Shown piece by piece: positions 1-11,206 of a stretch of DNA of 64,000 bases. Source of the DNA: Kitagawia praeruptora (taxonomy: Eukaryota > Streptophyta > Magnoliopsida > Apiales > Apiaceae). A program made the position numbers and the translations under genes. Under the pieces are notes generated by a model. That model was not told the DNA's origin and ran no database searches. It saw only the letters and a list, made by a program, of their open reading frames with translations. The DNA is taken from assembly GCA_037693485.1 (NCBI GenBank), contig CM075352.1, forward strand, positions 22,812,001 through 22,876,000, in the 5' to 3' direction. Every line of letters begins with the position of its first letter. Position 1 is the first letter of the stretch.

Positions 1-245
1 ATATATCAAAATTTCCTATTTATCGAAATCTATCCATTGATATCCATTGTTATATATAAAAAACAAATATTTTGAAAATTATAAAAAAAAGTTAACTTAT
101 AAGTTCTGATTTACCCAAACAGTCTACTGATTATAAATTCTGATTTACCAAACACTTTACGGACTGTTCTACTTATCACTTATATGACATAATAAGTGCT
201 TATAAACCATAAATTACTTTAAATTTTAAGATAACCAAAACATAC
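1..245. repeat. Copy 1 of an approximately 245-bp interspersed repeat
   Basis: This stretch is repeated at about 590-835. Both copies carry the same block around CTATCCATTGATATCCATTG, then AAAGTTAACTTATAAGTTC and a tail rich in ACTTATATGACATAAGTGC. The window cuts into this copy, so its left end is not seen. It looks like the 3' half of the MITE-like element at 340-825. No coding potential is visible. Confidence 0.6.
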
Positions 246-339
246 ACATAATACTAATAGAACTGCACCTGTGGGTAATGAAACTATTGGTACTTGCTAG
301 TTTGGTACAAGAAGAAGTTGTGACTTGTGAGTAGTATAA

Positions 340-825
340 TGGCCCTGTTTGGCTACTCATATTAGTATGGACTTATGTCTTATAAGGCCATAAGCACTTA
401 TGACGGGTGTTTGCCAAAATAAGTTTTAGCTCAACTTATAACTTATAAATCCATAAGTTGAATGTTAAGAATTCTTAACTTTCAACTTATAACTTATAAC
501 TTATTCTCGATATACGTAATATATAATATCCTTCAAATCTTCAAAACCATATATCTCTCGATCCATTCATTAGAAAATTGATATGTATATATCAAATATC
601 CCTATTCATCGAGATCTATCCATTGATATCCATTGTTATATATAAAAAAACAATATTTTGAAAATTATAAAAAAAAGTTAACTTATAAGTTCTGATTTAC
701 CCAAACAGTCTACTGATTATAAGTTTCGATTTACCAAGCACTCTACTCACTGCTCTACTCATCACTTATATGACATAAGTGCTTATAAGTCATAAGCTAC
801 TTATTTTAAGATACCCCAAACATAC
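340..825. mobile_element. MITE-like element starting GGCCCTGTTTGG
   Basis: The left edge reads GGCCCTGTTTGGCTACTC and the right edge ends CCCCAAACATACAC, giving short imperfect inverted ends around TGTTTGG. The interior is non-coding and full of the inverted words ACTTATAAG and CATAAGTGCTTATAAG. The size and ends fit a non-autonomous DNA transposon. I cannot define a target duplication, so the superfamily is left open. Confidence 0.45.
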
Positions 826-845
826 ACAATGTCTCTCCAATAATT

Positions 846-1307
846 GTAATACAAAAATTCAATTTTTAATTTTTAATTTATTTAAATTTTAATTCAAATT
901 TTTGATCAATTTCAATGTGATTCAAATTTTGATCCAAATTATTATATATTATATTGAGAAAAAGTTTCTAAAGTTAATTTTAAAATTTTTTCCTAAAGTT
1001 AACCTTTAAAATTATGTGATTTTAATTATTTACTATTTTTTATTTATAAGAGCCCCGTAGGAGCATTAATGATTGTGATGATGTGTCTTGATTTTACTGG
1101 TCAACTTTAGAAAATTCCACTAAAGTTAACTGTAGATTACATAAATATTATATCAATATTTAATCATAAATTTAATGTTTAATCCTTATTAACTATTTAT
1201 ATTATATTTAATAAATTAAATAAACTAAAGATATAAAATTTCTAATATACGCAAATAATATTAAAATCGTGTTCTTAGTTAACGAAAAACACATTCATTT
1301 TATTAAT
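846..1307. other. AT-rich intergenic DNA with a shared repeat
   Basis: No gene is seen. Positions 958-1135 match, in inverted orientation, the block at 29700-29905. Both contain paired tracts related to TTCTACAGTTAAC and a core with AGCATTAATGATTGTGATGATGTGTC or its relative. This indicates a small repeat family, probably a MITE. Confidence 0.5.
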
Positions 1308-1309
1308 TA

Positions 1310-1556
1310 CTCCATCCATCCCACTTATTTTGTCATTTTAACCAAATTTTGATCAATTTGACTAATTTTATAACATGAATTACTTATATTATATGACAAT
1401 TATAATTTTTAAAAAAATTACTATCACAAAGTATATTTATCATATTACAATATCTAACTTTAAAATTTACAAAAGTATAAATAGTTAAATTATTATTTAA
1501 GGTCAAAATTTTATGAAGTTGACCAAGAAAGTCAAATGAACCCAAAATAAATGGGA
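1310..1556. mobile_element. Degenerate Stowaway-like MITE
   Basis: After a TA dinucleotide the left end reads CTCCATCCATCCCACTTATT, a diverged form of the Stowaway end CTCCCTCCGTCCC. A partly complementary right end, AAAATAAATGGGAAGA, lies about 245 bp away. Size and ends fit a decayed Stowaway copy. The right border is uncertain. Confidence 0.4.
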
Positions 1557-2117
1557 AGATCAGAATCTTACCATATTTTTTTGAATTTAATAAACAAAAA
1601 TTATATAAATAATAAAATTATTATTTTAATATAAAACCAACTATCCAAACCAATTTAGTGACTGATCCAAAATTAAATCACCATTTAGATCATCAAATTT
1701 GAAACAATTTGTCCCAATTTGGATATTTGCATAGGAGGATTTGTCCTAATAATATTGTGAGAGGCCGACTGAAAGAAAGGTAATTAAAGACAGAGAAAAT
1801 CAGGTGGGGGATATGGAAAGATTGTGAGATCCGGAACAAAGTGGAAAGATCAGAATCTTACCATATTTTCATCGATATTATTAAACTAGATTTCCTGTCC
1901 CTACACTATCTTCCCTTCTTTTTATTTTTCCCTGACACTGACCACATCACCTTCTCCTACTACCATTCATATCTTCCATATATATTCTACCAAAAGTTTA
2001 GTTGCCCACACCATCAAATACTACTACTCCTATTTTTCTCTGCCTAGCCTTGCCTTTTGTTCTCTCTTTCTTTCCCCTTGTAGTAATATTACTAGGCTAC
2101 TTTATTTCTGATCATCC
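1557..2117 (+). promoter_or_regulatory. Upstream region of the response regulator gene
   Basis: This is the interval directly before the response-regulator start codon. The last 80 bp are pyrimidine rich, as in many plant 5' leaders. A roughly 25-bp direct repeat (core GATCAGAATCTTACCATATT) occurs at 1557-1579 and 1848-1870. The word GAGATCC and other AGATC/GGATT-like words resemble type-B response-regulator sites, but they are short enough to occur by chance. Confidence 0.35.
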
Positions 2118-3871
2118 ATGGCCACCTTTTCACGGCGGAGATGGGCTTCTGACAATATTGAAGACTTGGGTGATTCTCACGATGTTCATGTTCTTGCTGT
2201 TGATGATAGTATCATTGATAGGAAAGTTATTGAAAGGTTGCTCAAAATTACCTCCTGTAAAGGTACACTATCCTTTTCGAAAGTTTGTATTTACAAGATC
2301 TGCGTACATGTTACCCTTTCTTATTAATCGAGATATATTCGATATGTTACAACTTCTAAGTGGTTTCTTATTTAAAATTTTACAGTTACAGCCGTTGATA
2401 GTGGAAGAAGAGCTTTACAATATTTAGGATTGGATGAAGAGAAGACCTCAGTAGGTTTTAATGTAAGTAGTAACATATGCTATTTGTTTTATGAGTATTT
2501 ATTATATTTTTATTTGAGGTAATTGATTGTTTTGGGATTTGGTCTCAGGGTCTTAAGGTGGATATGATAATCACAGACTATTGTATGCCTGGAATGACTG
2601 GTTATGAGTTACTAAAAAAGATCAAGGTATATGTATGTTTAATTATTTGTTATTCGAATTTGAACTAAAAATAAAAATAAATTACTAGTGAAGATCTATA
2701 GTATGTGCCTAATATGCTTATACCCCTTTGTGTTGTGCAGGGATCCTCAACTTTTAGAGAGGTGCCTGTTGTGATAATGTCATCAGAAAATGTTTTGGCA
2801 AGGATTGATAGGTAATACTATTTTGCAGCTCTGTTTCTATTTTATTTTTGCAAGTAGGAGTAATATTATGACAATTGTTTCATTAGTAATTAAAAGATCA
2901 ATATATAAAGGGGGTGTTAAACTTCAAACAGAGTATTATATGTCAATGGTCTAGATGTGAGTTCTTTTTGGCTTTGCCTGTATTAGTATAAGATTGTTTA
3001 GAAATTTAAACACTCAGGCAACTATCACGATCTACCGGAACTAGTCTTGACTTCAAACCCTTAACATTATGGTAAGATTTAGACAACCATTAGTACCAAG
3101 TTCTAGCATTGGTTTCTTTACGGTTAAAAATGTTTACAAGTACAAGACCAAGTTTAATACCGGAGTACTTGGGTCATTGATTTCTATGTGTGAAGAACAC
3201 AAAAAAGAATAAAAATTGTGCAGATTTTCTACGACCCCGTTGAATAGTTTTTAGAGTAGATTCAAGAGTGAGGAACATCTATAATATGTTAATGTCGAAA
3301 GTATATTGTTTGATATAAATTGTGATTTGGTCATAAACTAAAGTAAATTTGTTGACCTTAATGCAGGTGTTTAGAGGAAGGTGCAGAGGATTTTATAGTA
3401 AAACCAGTAAAATTGTCCGATGTAAAACGGCTGAAGGACTACATGTTTGGAGAAGATAAAGTGGAAACGCAAGACAGACGAACCAATAAGAGGAAATTGC
3501 AAGATATGACTTGTTCTGATCACTCTTTGTCGCCACCACCACAGTCCATGCCTTCTGAATCACCTGAATCCCTCTTGATGCCTCCTCTTGCTTCATTGTC
3601 AACTGAATCGCTCTCGTCAATGCCTTCTCTTGATTCATCATCAACTTTGTCATCGTCACCACAGCCTTCGCCTCAATTGTCAGCACCATCTTCACCACAG
3701 TCTTCGCCTCAATTGTCAGCACCATCTTCACCACAGTCTTTGCCACAATTGTCAGCACCATCTTCACCAGAGTCTTCGCCACAATTGTCAACACCATCAT
3801 CGCCAGAGTTATCGGCAGAATTGTCTGCAACAGCGTCACCCCTGTCTTCGCCATCATCGTTAAAGACGTAG
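2118..3871 (+). CDS. Type-A two-component response regulator (cytokinin signalling)
   Basis: Five exons join in frame: 2118-2262, 2386-2462, 2549-2626, 2741-2811 and 3367-3871, giving 291 residues. The receiver domain occupies about residues 22-148. It has the acidic pair D29-D30 (VLAVDDS), the phospho-acceptor D84 in ITDYCMPGM, the switch serine S114 in VIMSSE and the conserved K136 in the VKPVKLSDVKRL stretch. No GARP/Myb DNA-binding domain follows, which makes it type A. Proteins of this class take a phosphate from AHP phosphotransfer proteins and dampen cytokinin responses. The tail (about 155-291) is low complexity and includes five 12-residue units (QLSAPSSPQSSP type) at residues 227-286. 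Introns are GT-AG. The start is the first ATG in frame with the conserved N-terminus. Which type-A paralogue this is cannot be decided from sequence alone. Confidence 0.95.
3674..3853 (+). repeat. 36-bp tandem repeat encoding the Ser/Pro/Gln tail
   Basis: Five consecutive 36-bp units start at 3674, 3710, 3746, 3782 and 3818. The first three or four are close copies starting CAATTGTCAGCACCATC; the last is diverged (GAATTGTCTGCAACAGCG). Each encodes 12 residues of the pattern QLSAPSSPQSSP. The period is a multiple of three, so gain or loss of units would keep the frame. Confidence 0.9.
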
Positions 3872-4408
3872 ATGGGGTTTAGATGACCAACTCTCAGTTA
3901 AATTAAAATTTTTGTAACTATTAACGTTTACGGAATCACATTATATTTCCTGAAGCACAGTTTTGTTGGATTTACTTGTCAAATTTACAACAATTATTGG
4001 GGTTAAATTCTATACAAATCGACTCAAAGTTAAACATTTCATCACCAGATTATATTACAGACGGTGTAAATAATAAATGAAATTACCGAATAATAACGTT
4101 ATATTCTTACACGGTGCTTTGTGCAAGTCATTTGCAAGTACCGGTGATATGAAAAGGTCAGATTGAATTTTCTTCCACTTGCTTTAAGATGGCCAATCAG
4201 AATAAGGTGACCACCATATTCAAAATAATTACGAGAGAGTGATGGTGAACTAATTGAGATCACAATTGATTTGATTCCGATTTGGGTTGATTTTAATGTC
4301 TGATCTTGTCGGGTTGAAATGAATAAGTATAATTATTGTAGCTAGAACTTGGAAGAGGTATTTATGCTTATATGTTCCTTAAAGGACAAACTTCAGTTCA
4401 GACTTCAG
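3872..4408. other. 3' region of the response regulator; no other feature
   Basis: The transcript end of the response regulator probably lies in the first few hundred bases. No clear polyadenylation signal or other gene is recognised. Confidence 0.4.
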
Positions 4409-4410
4409 TA

Positions 4411-4664
4411 CTCCCTCCGTCGTCCCTTATGTTTTTCAACCGTACACGTTTGCAAATGCATATTTTTTATCATTAATATTTTGAATTTCGTATTAGTATT
4501 AAATATAAAAATTTCATTGTATTAAAGTACTCATAAATACGAATCCAACAAGATCAATAATGACTATATTTGATCTTATAGATTATACATAAATTAGTAA
4601 TTTATCTCATGTTATGAACAGTCCCGACATATGAAACAAAAAAAGCATTAAGGGACGGAGGGAG
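4411..4664. mobile_element. Stowaway MITE (254 bp)
   Basis: Terminal inverted repeats CTCCCTCCGTCGTCCCTTA and TAAGGGACGGAGGGAG are flanked on both sides by TA (4409-4410 and 4665-4666), the Stowaway/Tc1-mariner target. Length and AT-rich non-coding interior are typical. Its ends match the Stowaway copies at 22596, 30149, 55322 and 62814. Confidence 0.93.
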
Positions 4665-4739
4665 TAGTAAATTAATTGGATGAAAAAAAAATTCTTTTCA
4701 TAAAAAATTTAAATATAAATACATCTCCGATAATTTTCC

Positions 4740-4950
4740 GATAAGGTGTTGCAGATTTCGTAAATCGGAACTATTCGGTTGAGGTACCGATTTACGATTT
4801 ATCGGGTGATTCGGTTGAAAAATCGGCGATTTATTGGCGATTTTTGTAAAATCGATCGAATCGATTTCAAAATTTTGACCAATTTTTGGACAATTTATCG
4901 GCGATTTTTCAGAAATCGAACGATTTCTATAACAGAGCCGATAAGTATGA
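4740..4950. repeat. Degenerate ATCGG/CGATTT word array
   Basis: About 200 bp is packed with ATCGG, CGATTT and their complement AAATCG, for example TCGGCGATTT twice and AAATCGATCGAATCGATTT. The spacing is irregular, so it is not a clean tandem repeat. It may be a decayed subterminal array of a DNA transposon. No protein is supported here. Confidence 0.5.
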
Positions 4951-5800
4951 AAACAAGAAAGAGGGTTTGAGAGAGAGACCGATAAAAATATACCTTAATC
5001 TTCTAATCGAAGTGTTCAAAATAATGTTAGAATTTTTTAATTTAAAAATTCAAATACTTACCTTAATATTTGTGCATTGCAAGTAAAATATTTGACGATT
5101 AATACCCGCACAAATATTCATGTTTGAACTTGTAGTCAACAGACAGCAACAGCACAATGACATGAGATAAAGGTGTAAAGTAAATTCTGGAACCTGGTCA
5201 ATGGAAGTAATCCTAGTCTGCTGTTCCAAGATTTACTGCAATTCACCGATAAGTATGTGGTATCAATGACTTTTCTTCACCATCCACTGTTGTGCACTAA
5301 ATGAAAGTGAAACTGACCCTCTTGAATCACCTTCTGTCTTGACCCTCTCCTCCATCCTTTTCCTATTAAAAAGTAAGAACATTATCATTTCATATGGCCA
5401 TGACTACTTGAGAATTCGATCTTAGCTATTATTAGACGAGTATAAAAGAATTGTTTTAGGGCCTATTGATTACTACTTTCTCCAAGATATTTGATATAAG
5501 GATGCTGATATATGCAATTATGAAATATAAACTCGGATGCTGATGCATGCAATTATGTAGTATAAATTCGACTCGATTAGTTTCGAGCTCATTTTGGCTA
5601 ATACATTTTATTATAATTTGTCATATGGTTAAATTTCTCTTAGGACATATTACCAGTTTCGAGCTCATTTTGATTAATACATTTTATTATAATAGGAGAT
5701 TGTTTAAGAGGTTGTTAACATGAACAAATCATCACATATATTATTATTTTATTTTTTCCCTCATCCATGTCTTCTTGCCAATCCTTATACAAAATTTGGT
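4951..5800. other. Intergenic DNA with two short direct repeats
   Basis: No gene is seen. A block with GGATGCTGAT followed by TGCAATTATG occurs twice near 5501-5570. A block with TTTCGAGCTCATTTTG followed by ACATTTTATTATAAT occurs at about 5580 and 5656. Confidence 0.5.
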
Positions 5801-5899
5801 TTAATAGTTTTTTTTTGAAAAAAGGAAATATTTTATTAAAATCAAACATCCGACAATAACGTATCCAACACACATAATGGAGAAGACAATAAATCAATG

Positions 5900-8800
5900 A
5901 AGCCATTAAGCGTACAAGGTATACGAGCTACAGCATGCGCTACCCTGTTTGCTTGCTTCTTAACAAAACCAACGAAACACCAGCGTGACTACCAACTATA
6001 AGTCTGCACTGATTAACTAGATGTCCTACTTCGAGATGATTTTGCAGCCTCGAGTTAATTGCTTTTACACTCAACTTAGAGTCACTTTCGACTGCAATTA
6101 TCTGTCCTGGGAGAGTACTGCTCCACCGCAAAGCTTCCAAAATGCCAACAAGCTCAGCCTCCAGTACAGAAACCTGCCCTGAAACCTACCCACCCTGCCT
6201 TGAATGAATTGGCCAAGATGGTCTCTCAACACCAAACCAACAGAGAAATGATTTACCCCCTCAAATACTGAAGCATCCACATTTATTTTATACGTACCAG
6301 GAAGAGGATGAGCCCATTTCATAGTCTGACTCACAACAGCCTTAGTCTTCGTACTGCTTAACTGTGCTTTTCTTCTATGTGCTTCTCTCCAGTCTAAAAC
6401 CTGTTTAGAACTCCATGCTACAGCAACCTCAAGAGTTATGACCTTTTGATCCCAGACACATTTGTTTCTCGCCCACCAAATTTCCCATAGAACCACAGCA
6501 ATTTGGATCGAGGTTTCACTACTTTCAGTACAGAGTTTGTGAAGCAACCATTCAGGTGCACTCTCTACTGTTCGCGTATCATACACTAACCCTGCCTTTT
6601 GCCAGCAAGACATTGCAAACGGACAATCGAAGAACAAATGCATTAGATGTTCTATCTCTCCAACACACATAGCACAACTAATTGGTAGGTTGACACCTTT
6701 GCCTCTCAATAGAATACGTATGGGAACATTATTACGACAAAGTCTCTAAATAAGGATTCTCATCTTGTGGGGGATGCAGAGTCTCCAAATCTTTGCCCAG
6801 CCTTCCGATTGCTGTACAGCTCCACTTGCCATATGATGTTTCTGCCAAGTATGATAGCCCGATTTCACAGTATACTGTCCATTAGACGAATGGACCCAGA
6901 CAATCCTGTCAACTGTATCATTCTGTGGAATACGAACTACTAAAATGGCTTCAGCATCACTAACATTAAACGTGGATCTAACCTTGTTTTCGTCCCAGAT
7001 TTTGCTGCCATTCACAAAAAAATCACTGACCTTCATGTCTTCCCTCAGTTGTCTAACATCCTGATCAACACAGTAATTGTCTTTCCCACGCACCTATCAG
7101 AGAAAATATTTATGTTTGTACCATCTCCCAGAACCCATCGAAGCCCATCTTTCATAGATTCCTTTGCCTCCTACAATCCCGACCAGATATAACTAGCTCC
7201 CACTGTTCTTGCAGCTTGCAATAAATTACAATTAGGATAATAACGCGCCTTCATTACTCTTGTCACTAGAGCATTTGGATTGGTTATAAAATTCCAACAC
7301 TGTTTCCCAAGTAGAGCCAAGTTAAACCCATTTAGATCACGAAAGCCTAGTCCACCAGATTTCTTTGACATACACATACGAGTCCAAGAAAGCCACTTAA
7401 CCCCTTTTCTGTTTGAGGAATTTGAGCTCCACCAAAACGCGTTCATCATTTTTTCAATCTCCTGACAGAGTGTTTTAGGAAGTAAGAAGCATGACATTGT
7501 ATACGATGGTATAGCCTGAGCAACGTTGCGAATTAGAACTGCTTTTCTTGCTCTAGATAGGATTTTAGTGTTCCAATGTTGGATCTTCTTCCAGACCTTA
7601 TCCTTTAAGTAACTAAAGACTAATTTTTTAGACCTGCCAATGAGCGACGGGTGACCAAGATACTTGCTATTCTCAATGCTGTTATGAACTCCCAATATAT
7701 CCCTCAAAGCGTTTTGCTTGTCACGACGAACATTCAAAACTAAAGAAAACAGCAGACTTTTGAAAGTTTACTGCTTGACCAGAGCAAATCTCGTACTGAT
7801 GGAAGATTTCTTTGATTGAGTTTGCTTCCTCTGTATTGGCCTTGAAGAAAAGGAAGCTGTCATTAGCAAACAAGAGATGAGTTATGGGAGGAGCTTGAGG
7901 ACAGATGCAGCAACCTCGAATTAAACCATTGCCTGCAGCATTCTTAAGAGCTAAAGATAGGCCTTCTACGCAAAGCAAAAATAATTAGGGAGACAGAGGA
8001 TCTCCCTGTCGAAGACCTCGAGTATGATTAATAGGGCCAATCAACGATCCCTGGAAAGAGATTGAATAAGAAACTGAGCATACACACATCATCATCTAGC
8101 TAATCCACTTGGGAGTGAATCCCATTACCATCATCCTGTGACGCAAGTAGTTCCAGGATACTCGATCGTAGGCCTTGCTTATATAGTAAATTAACTCAAA
8201 AGCAACAATCACATTGTCTGTTATACTTCGACCAGGGACAAAGGCGCTTTGTTCTTCCGAAATCAAGATAGGTAAAATTTTCTGGAATTTGTTGGCAAGC
8301 ACCTTTGCAACTATCTTGTAGAGAACATTACATAAGGCTATAGGCCTAAGATCCTTGACTTCATCAACCTGCTCCTTTTTAGGAATAAGGACCAACGTGG
8401 TATCATTAATATCAGTTGAGAATTTACAATCTGTCAGCCACCCTTGATAGCAAGTGAAAACCTCTTTGCCAAGCAATTTCCAAAAATGTTGAAAAAATAC
8501 CGGATTTAAACCATCCGGACCACTAGCTTTATCTGGGTGCATACTCTTAACTGCCTCTGTGAATTCTTCGAAAGAAAGATCTGCTACTAGCATGCTATTC
8601 TGGTCATCAGTAATGCGTACTTCGTTCTCATTCAGGGGAATATTAACGTGCTGGTCAGTAGCAGCAAACACATTTGAGTAATAAGTCTTTAACAGTTGAC
8701 ATAGATCCTCATGTTTTGTTACCAGACTCCCATCTTCAGCCTTCAAAGAAGAGATGTGATTCATCTTTTTCCTACTAGAGTCTGCAGCATGGAAAAACCT

Positions 8801-9858
8801 CGAATTAGAATCCCCTTCTTCCAACCAAAATGCCTTGGCACGTTGTTTCCAGTAGAGCTTTTCGTGCAAGAGTAAGTCGTTTAACTTATTTTTCTCCTCA
8901 AAATAAAGTTGAATGCCATCAGAGTCCTCCCTACTCTTTAGAGTTTCAATAACTTCCTTTTGTTTGATCACTTTTTCTCTGAACTTATGAAAGAAATTTC
9001 TTTCCCAACTCGCCATATAAGCAGAGACTGAGATGAGCTTTGGAAGAAGATGAGATGAGGGAAGCTTTTGCCAGAAAGAAGTTACATCTGAGTGAAAATT
9101 AACCTCCTTCAGCCATGTATTTTCAAACTTGAAACGTAACTGCTTCTTGGTGACAACAGTATTAAAAAGATTCAACTTGATCGGCTTGTGGTCTGAAATA
9201 ACAGCATAAAAGACTGATAATGTACATAATGGGCACATTTGCCACCAAGAGTCACTTGCAAAAGCTCTATCCAGCCTCTCACAAACCCAGTCTTGAGTAC
9301 CTTTACTTTTCTCCCACGTGAAAGCACCACCAGACAAATCCAACTCAAGTAACGAGCAGTCATCAATGGCCTGTTTAAAACCATTTAGTAAATTCTGAGG
9401 GTGAGGATGCCTCCCCTTCTTATCAGAGCTGCATAGCAGATCATTAAAGTCCCCCATAATGCACCAGGGAAGATCAGATGCCAATGACAAAGCACGAAGA
9501 AAATCCCAAGCCTCACGACGTCTTTCTCGTTCTGGGAAGCCATAATAGCAGGTAAGCCTCCATTTATTTGTAGGACTTTCAGTAACAACTATGTCAATGT
9601 GATTCTGAGATGAATCAGAAATTTCGCACTTCATATTATGTTTCCACATAACAGCCATACCACCTCCTCTACCTTTCTATCTACTGAAAAGAAATTATCA
9701 AAACCAAAATTTAAAGCAAGTTCTTCAATCTTTTTACCTACTGAGAGAGTTTCAGATAAAAAAACTAAATCAGGATGGTGAGATTTTAGCATATCTCTAA
9801 GTACACGAACTGCACGGAGGTTGCCTAAGCCTCTGCAGTTCCAACTTAAAAGACTCAT
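5900..9858 (-). pseudogene. LINE copy 1 ORF2 (endonuclease, RT, RNase H), broken
   Basis: The ATG at 9858 overlaps the ORF1 stop. The APE-type endonuclease starts with SWNCRGLG, shifts frame near 9640, and continues with GDFND and SDH motifs. The reverse transcriptase has lost about 19 codons next to ISKAYDRVSW, including the motif A aspartate present in copy 2. The usual FADD box reads FAND. Further shifts and stops separate the zinc-binding region (6709-6560) and the RNase H-like end (KINVDASV, then ESDS). The breaks plus loss of catalytic residues show a long-dead copy. Confidence 0.9.
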
Positions 9859-11003
9859 TGCGAGCGGCTAGCTTGCATTGCAAGCGTAGCCGATTTAGAT
9901 TGGGAGGAAACATTAAAATCTTCTTTAGAGATATCCGTCTCCATGTTGTTTTTTCCTGTCTTTTGTGGCCCATCTGAAACTATAAGGCCCATATCAATGT
10001 CCATTGTGCCAATTAAAGATGGATCCTCTCTACTCCTTTTATTACGCTCATCAACTTGAAGCCCAATACCATCCTCCTCATTAAGCCCATACAACAGATT
10101 TTGAATTTGTAGTATATCCCGCCAGTTTTGAGATACTACTGTTATCTCGCGATTCTGTAACCACCAAACTCCTGTAATTTCTCTCATTCCTTATCTCTTT
10201 CCCCTTGTTTGAATAATTCTCTCCCATTAATTTTTAGATCTCCTTCTCTCCACCAATCTTGGACTTCCACGTGTCATCCCCTTCATCCCTAAGCCAACAA
10301 CTCTGGACCTGGCTAGCCACCCTGCGCGACGGCGCTTTCAACCACAACCCCCACTCCTTCACACCTTCTGTATCCTTGCTACCAATAGTTTTCCTGCAAA
10401 AACGATCAGTGTGCGTAACCATACCACAGGAGAAGCAGAAATCTCCAAGCCTTTCGTACTTACAAGTAACTATGAACTCCTTGCCATCCTTCTTAATAAT
10501 TTTCTTCTTTCTTTTCAAAGGCTTGCGTACATCCAACCGGATCTTAATTCTCATGTATTCCCTCCAGATTGAAGAATTATTCTTGGCATCATATTGCAAG
10601 AATTCTCCAAAGAAATTCCCGAGTTGTTGACCTACTACCTCAGACATAAACCCCATCGGTAGTTCATGAATCTGGATCCACATGTTGATATGCCACAGTT
10701 GAACCCTTAATGGCTCCTCACCCGAGGGAACCTGCTCCAGAACCAACATTGCGTTATCAAACGTCCATGGCCCCCCATTTAACACCCACTACATATCCTC
10801 CATTTGAAAGAGCTGAAAGAGAAAAATTCCTTGTTCCAGTTCCTTTATATTAATCCCCATCATGGGTTTCCAAACATCCGCCATTTTAGACTTCATAGCT
10901 CTCAGGTTTATGGACTTCTTTGTAAGAAAACAAAACTTTCATTTTCCTCCTCGTCTATATCAAGATTAGCCATCTGAGCATCGATATCCCGATATTGCGC
11001 CAT
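9855..11003 (-). pseudogene. LINE copy 1 ORF1 (Gag-like, DUF4283 and zinc knuckle), broken
   Basis: The start codon at 11003 opens a reading frame related to that of copy 2 (MAQYRDIDAQ...), but the frame shifts within about 30 codons. A stop (TAG) also replaces a codon just before the conserved VLNGGPWTFDN. The middle part, 10785-10234, carries the DUF4283-like region and a zinc knuckle (CKYERLGDFCFSCG followed by HTDRFC). A further shift leads to 10187-9855. ORF1 proteins of this family bind RNA and DNA and form the retrotransposition particle. This copy cannot make one. Confidence 0.85.
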
Positions 11004-11123
11004 TGGAAAAGAAAGAAAAACTCACATTAAATTCAATCCTGTGTTGATAAGATTGAATTAGGAGAGAATAACCCTAACTCTCACAAAACATGGAGAGAAA
11101 ATCATATTTTATGTTAATAGTTA

Positions 11124-11206
11124 CTCTCTCCGTCCCGGTCATTTGTTTACGTTGTTTGGAGAGTGTCTGGCACGCATTTTAAGGTACATTTTAAGGATAG
11201 TTCCAT
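11124..11206. mobile_element. Stowaway MITE, left part (split by the LTR element)
   Basis: It begins CTCTCTCCGTCCC after TA at 11122-11123 and runs to the TCCAT target duplication at 11202-11206. Its continuation is at 20452-20619. Joined lengths give about 251 bp, the usual Stowaway size. The internal words GTCTGGCACGCATTTTAAGG and AAGGATAGTTCCAT recur in complement in the right part, proving the two are one element. Confidence 0.92.

Larger units (their letters stand above)
5810..11113 (-). mobile_element. Degenerate L1-type LINE (copy 1)
   Basis: The element is read on the minus strand. A short A tail (T run at 5808-5816 on the plus strand) marks its 3' end, and a non-coding leader precedes ORF1 near 11003. 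The possible target duplication is TTAATAGTT at 5801-5809 and 11114-11122; part of this is an A/T-rich word, so it is only moderately convincing. ORF1 and ORF2 are both recognisable but broken. It belongs to the same family as the better copy at 31691-37693: the two share ORF1 motifs such as WGLWLKAP and the same ORF1/ORF2 overlap. A Stowaway MITE sits directly against its 5' end. Confidence 0.9.

Noticed and set aside
2002..2427. 141-codon hydrophobic frame at the response regulator 5' end
   Set aside because: It runs across exon 1, intron 1 and exon 2 in a different frame from the receiver domain.
3588..3863. His/Gln/Leu-rich plus-strand frame over the response regulator tail
   Set aside because: It is a shadow of the 36-bp repeat in another frame; the annotated frame continues the receiver domain through spliced exons.
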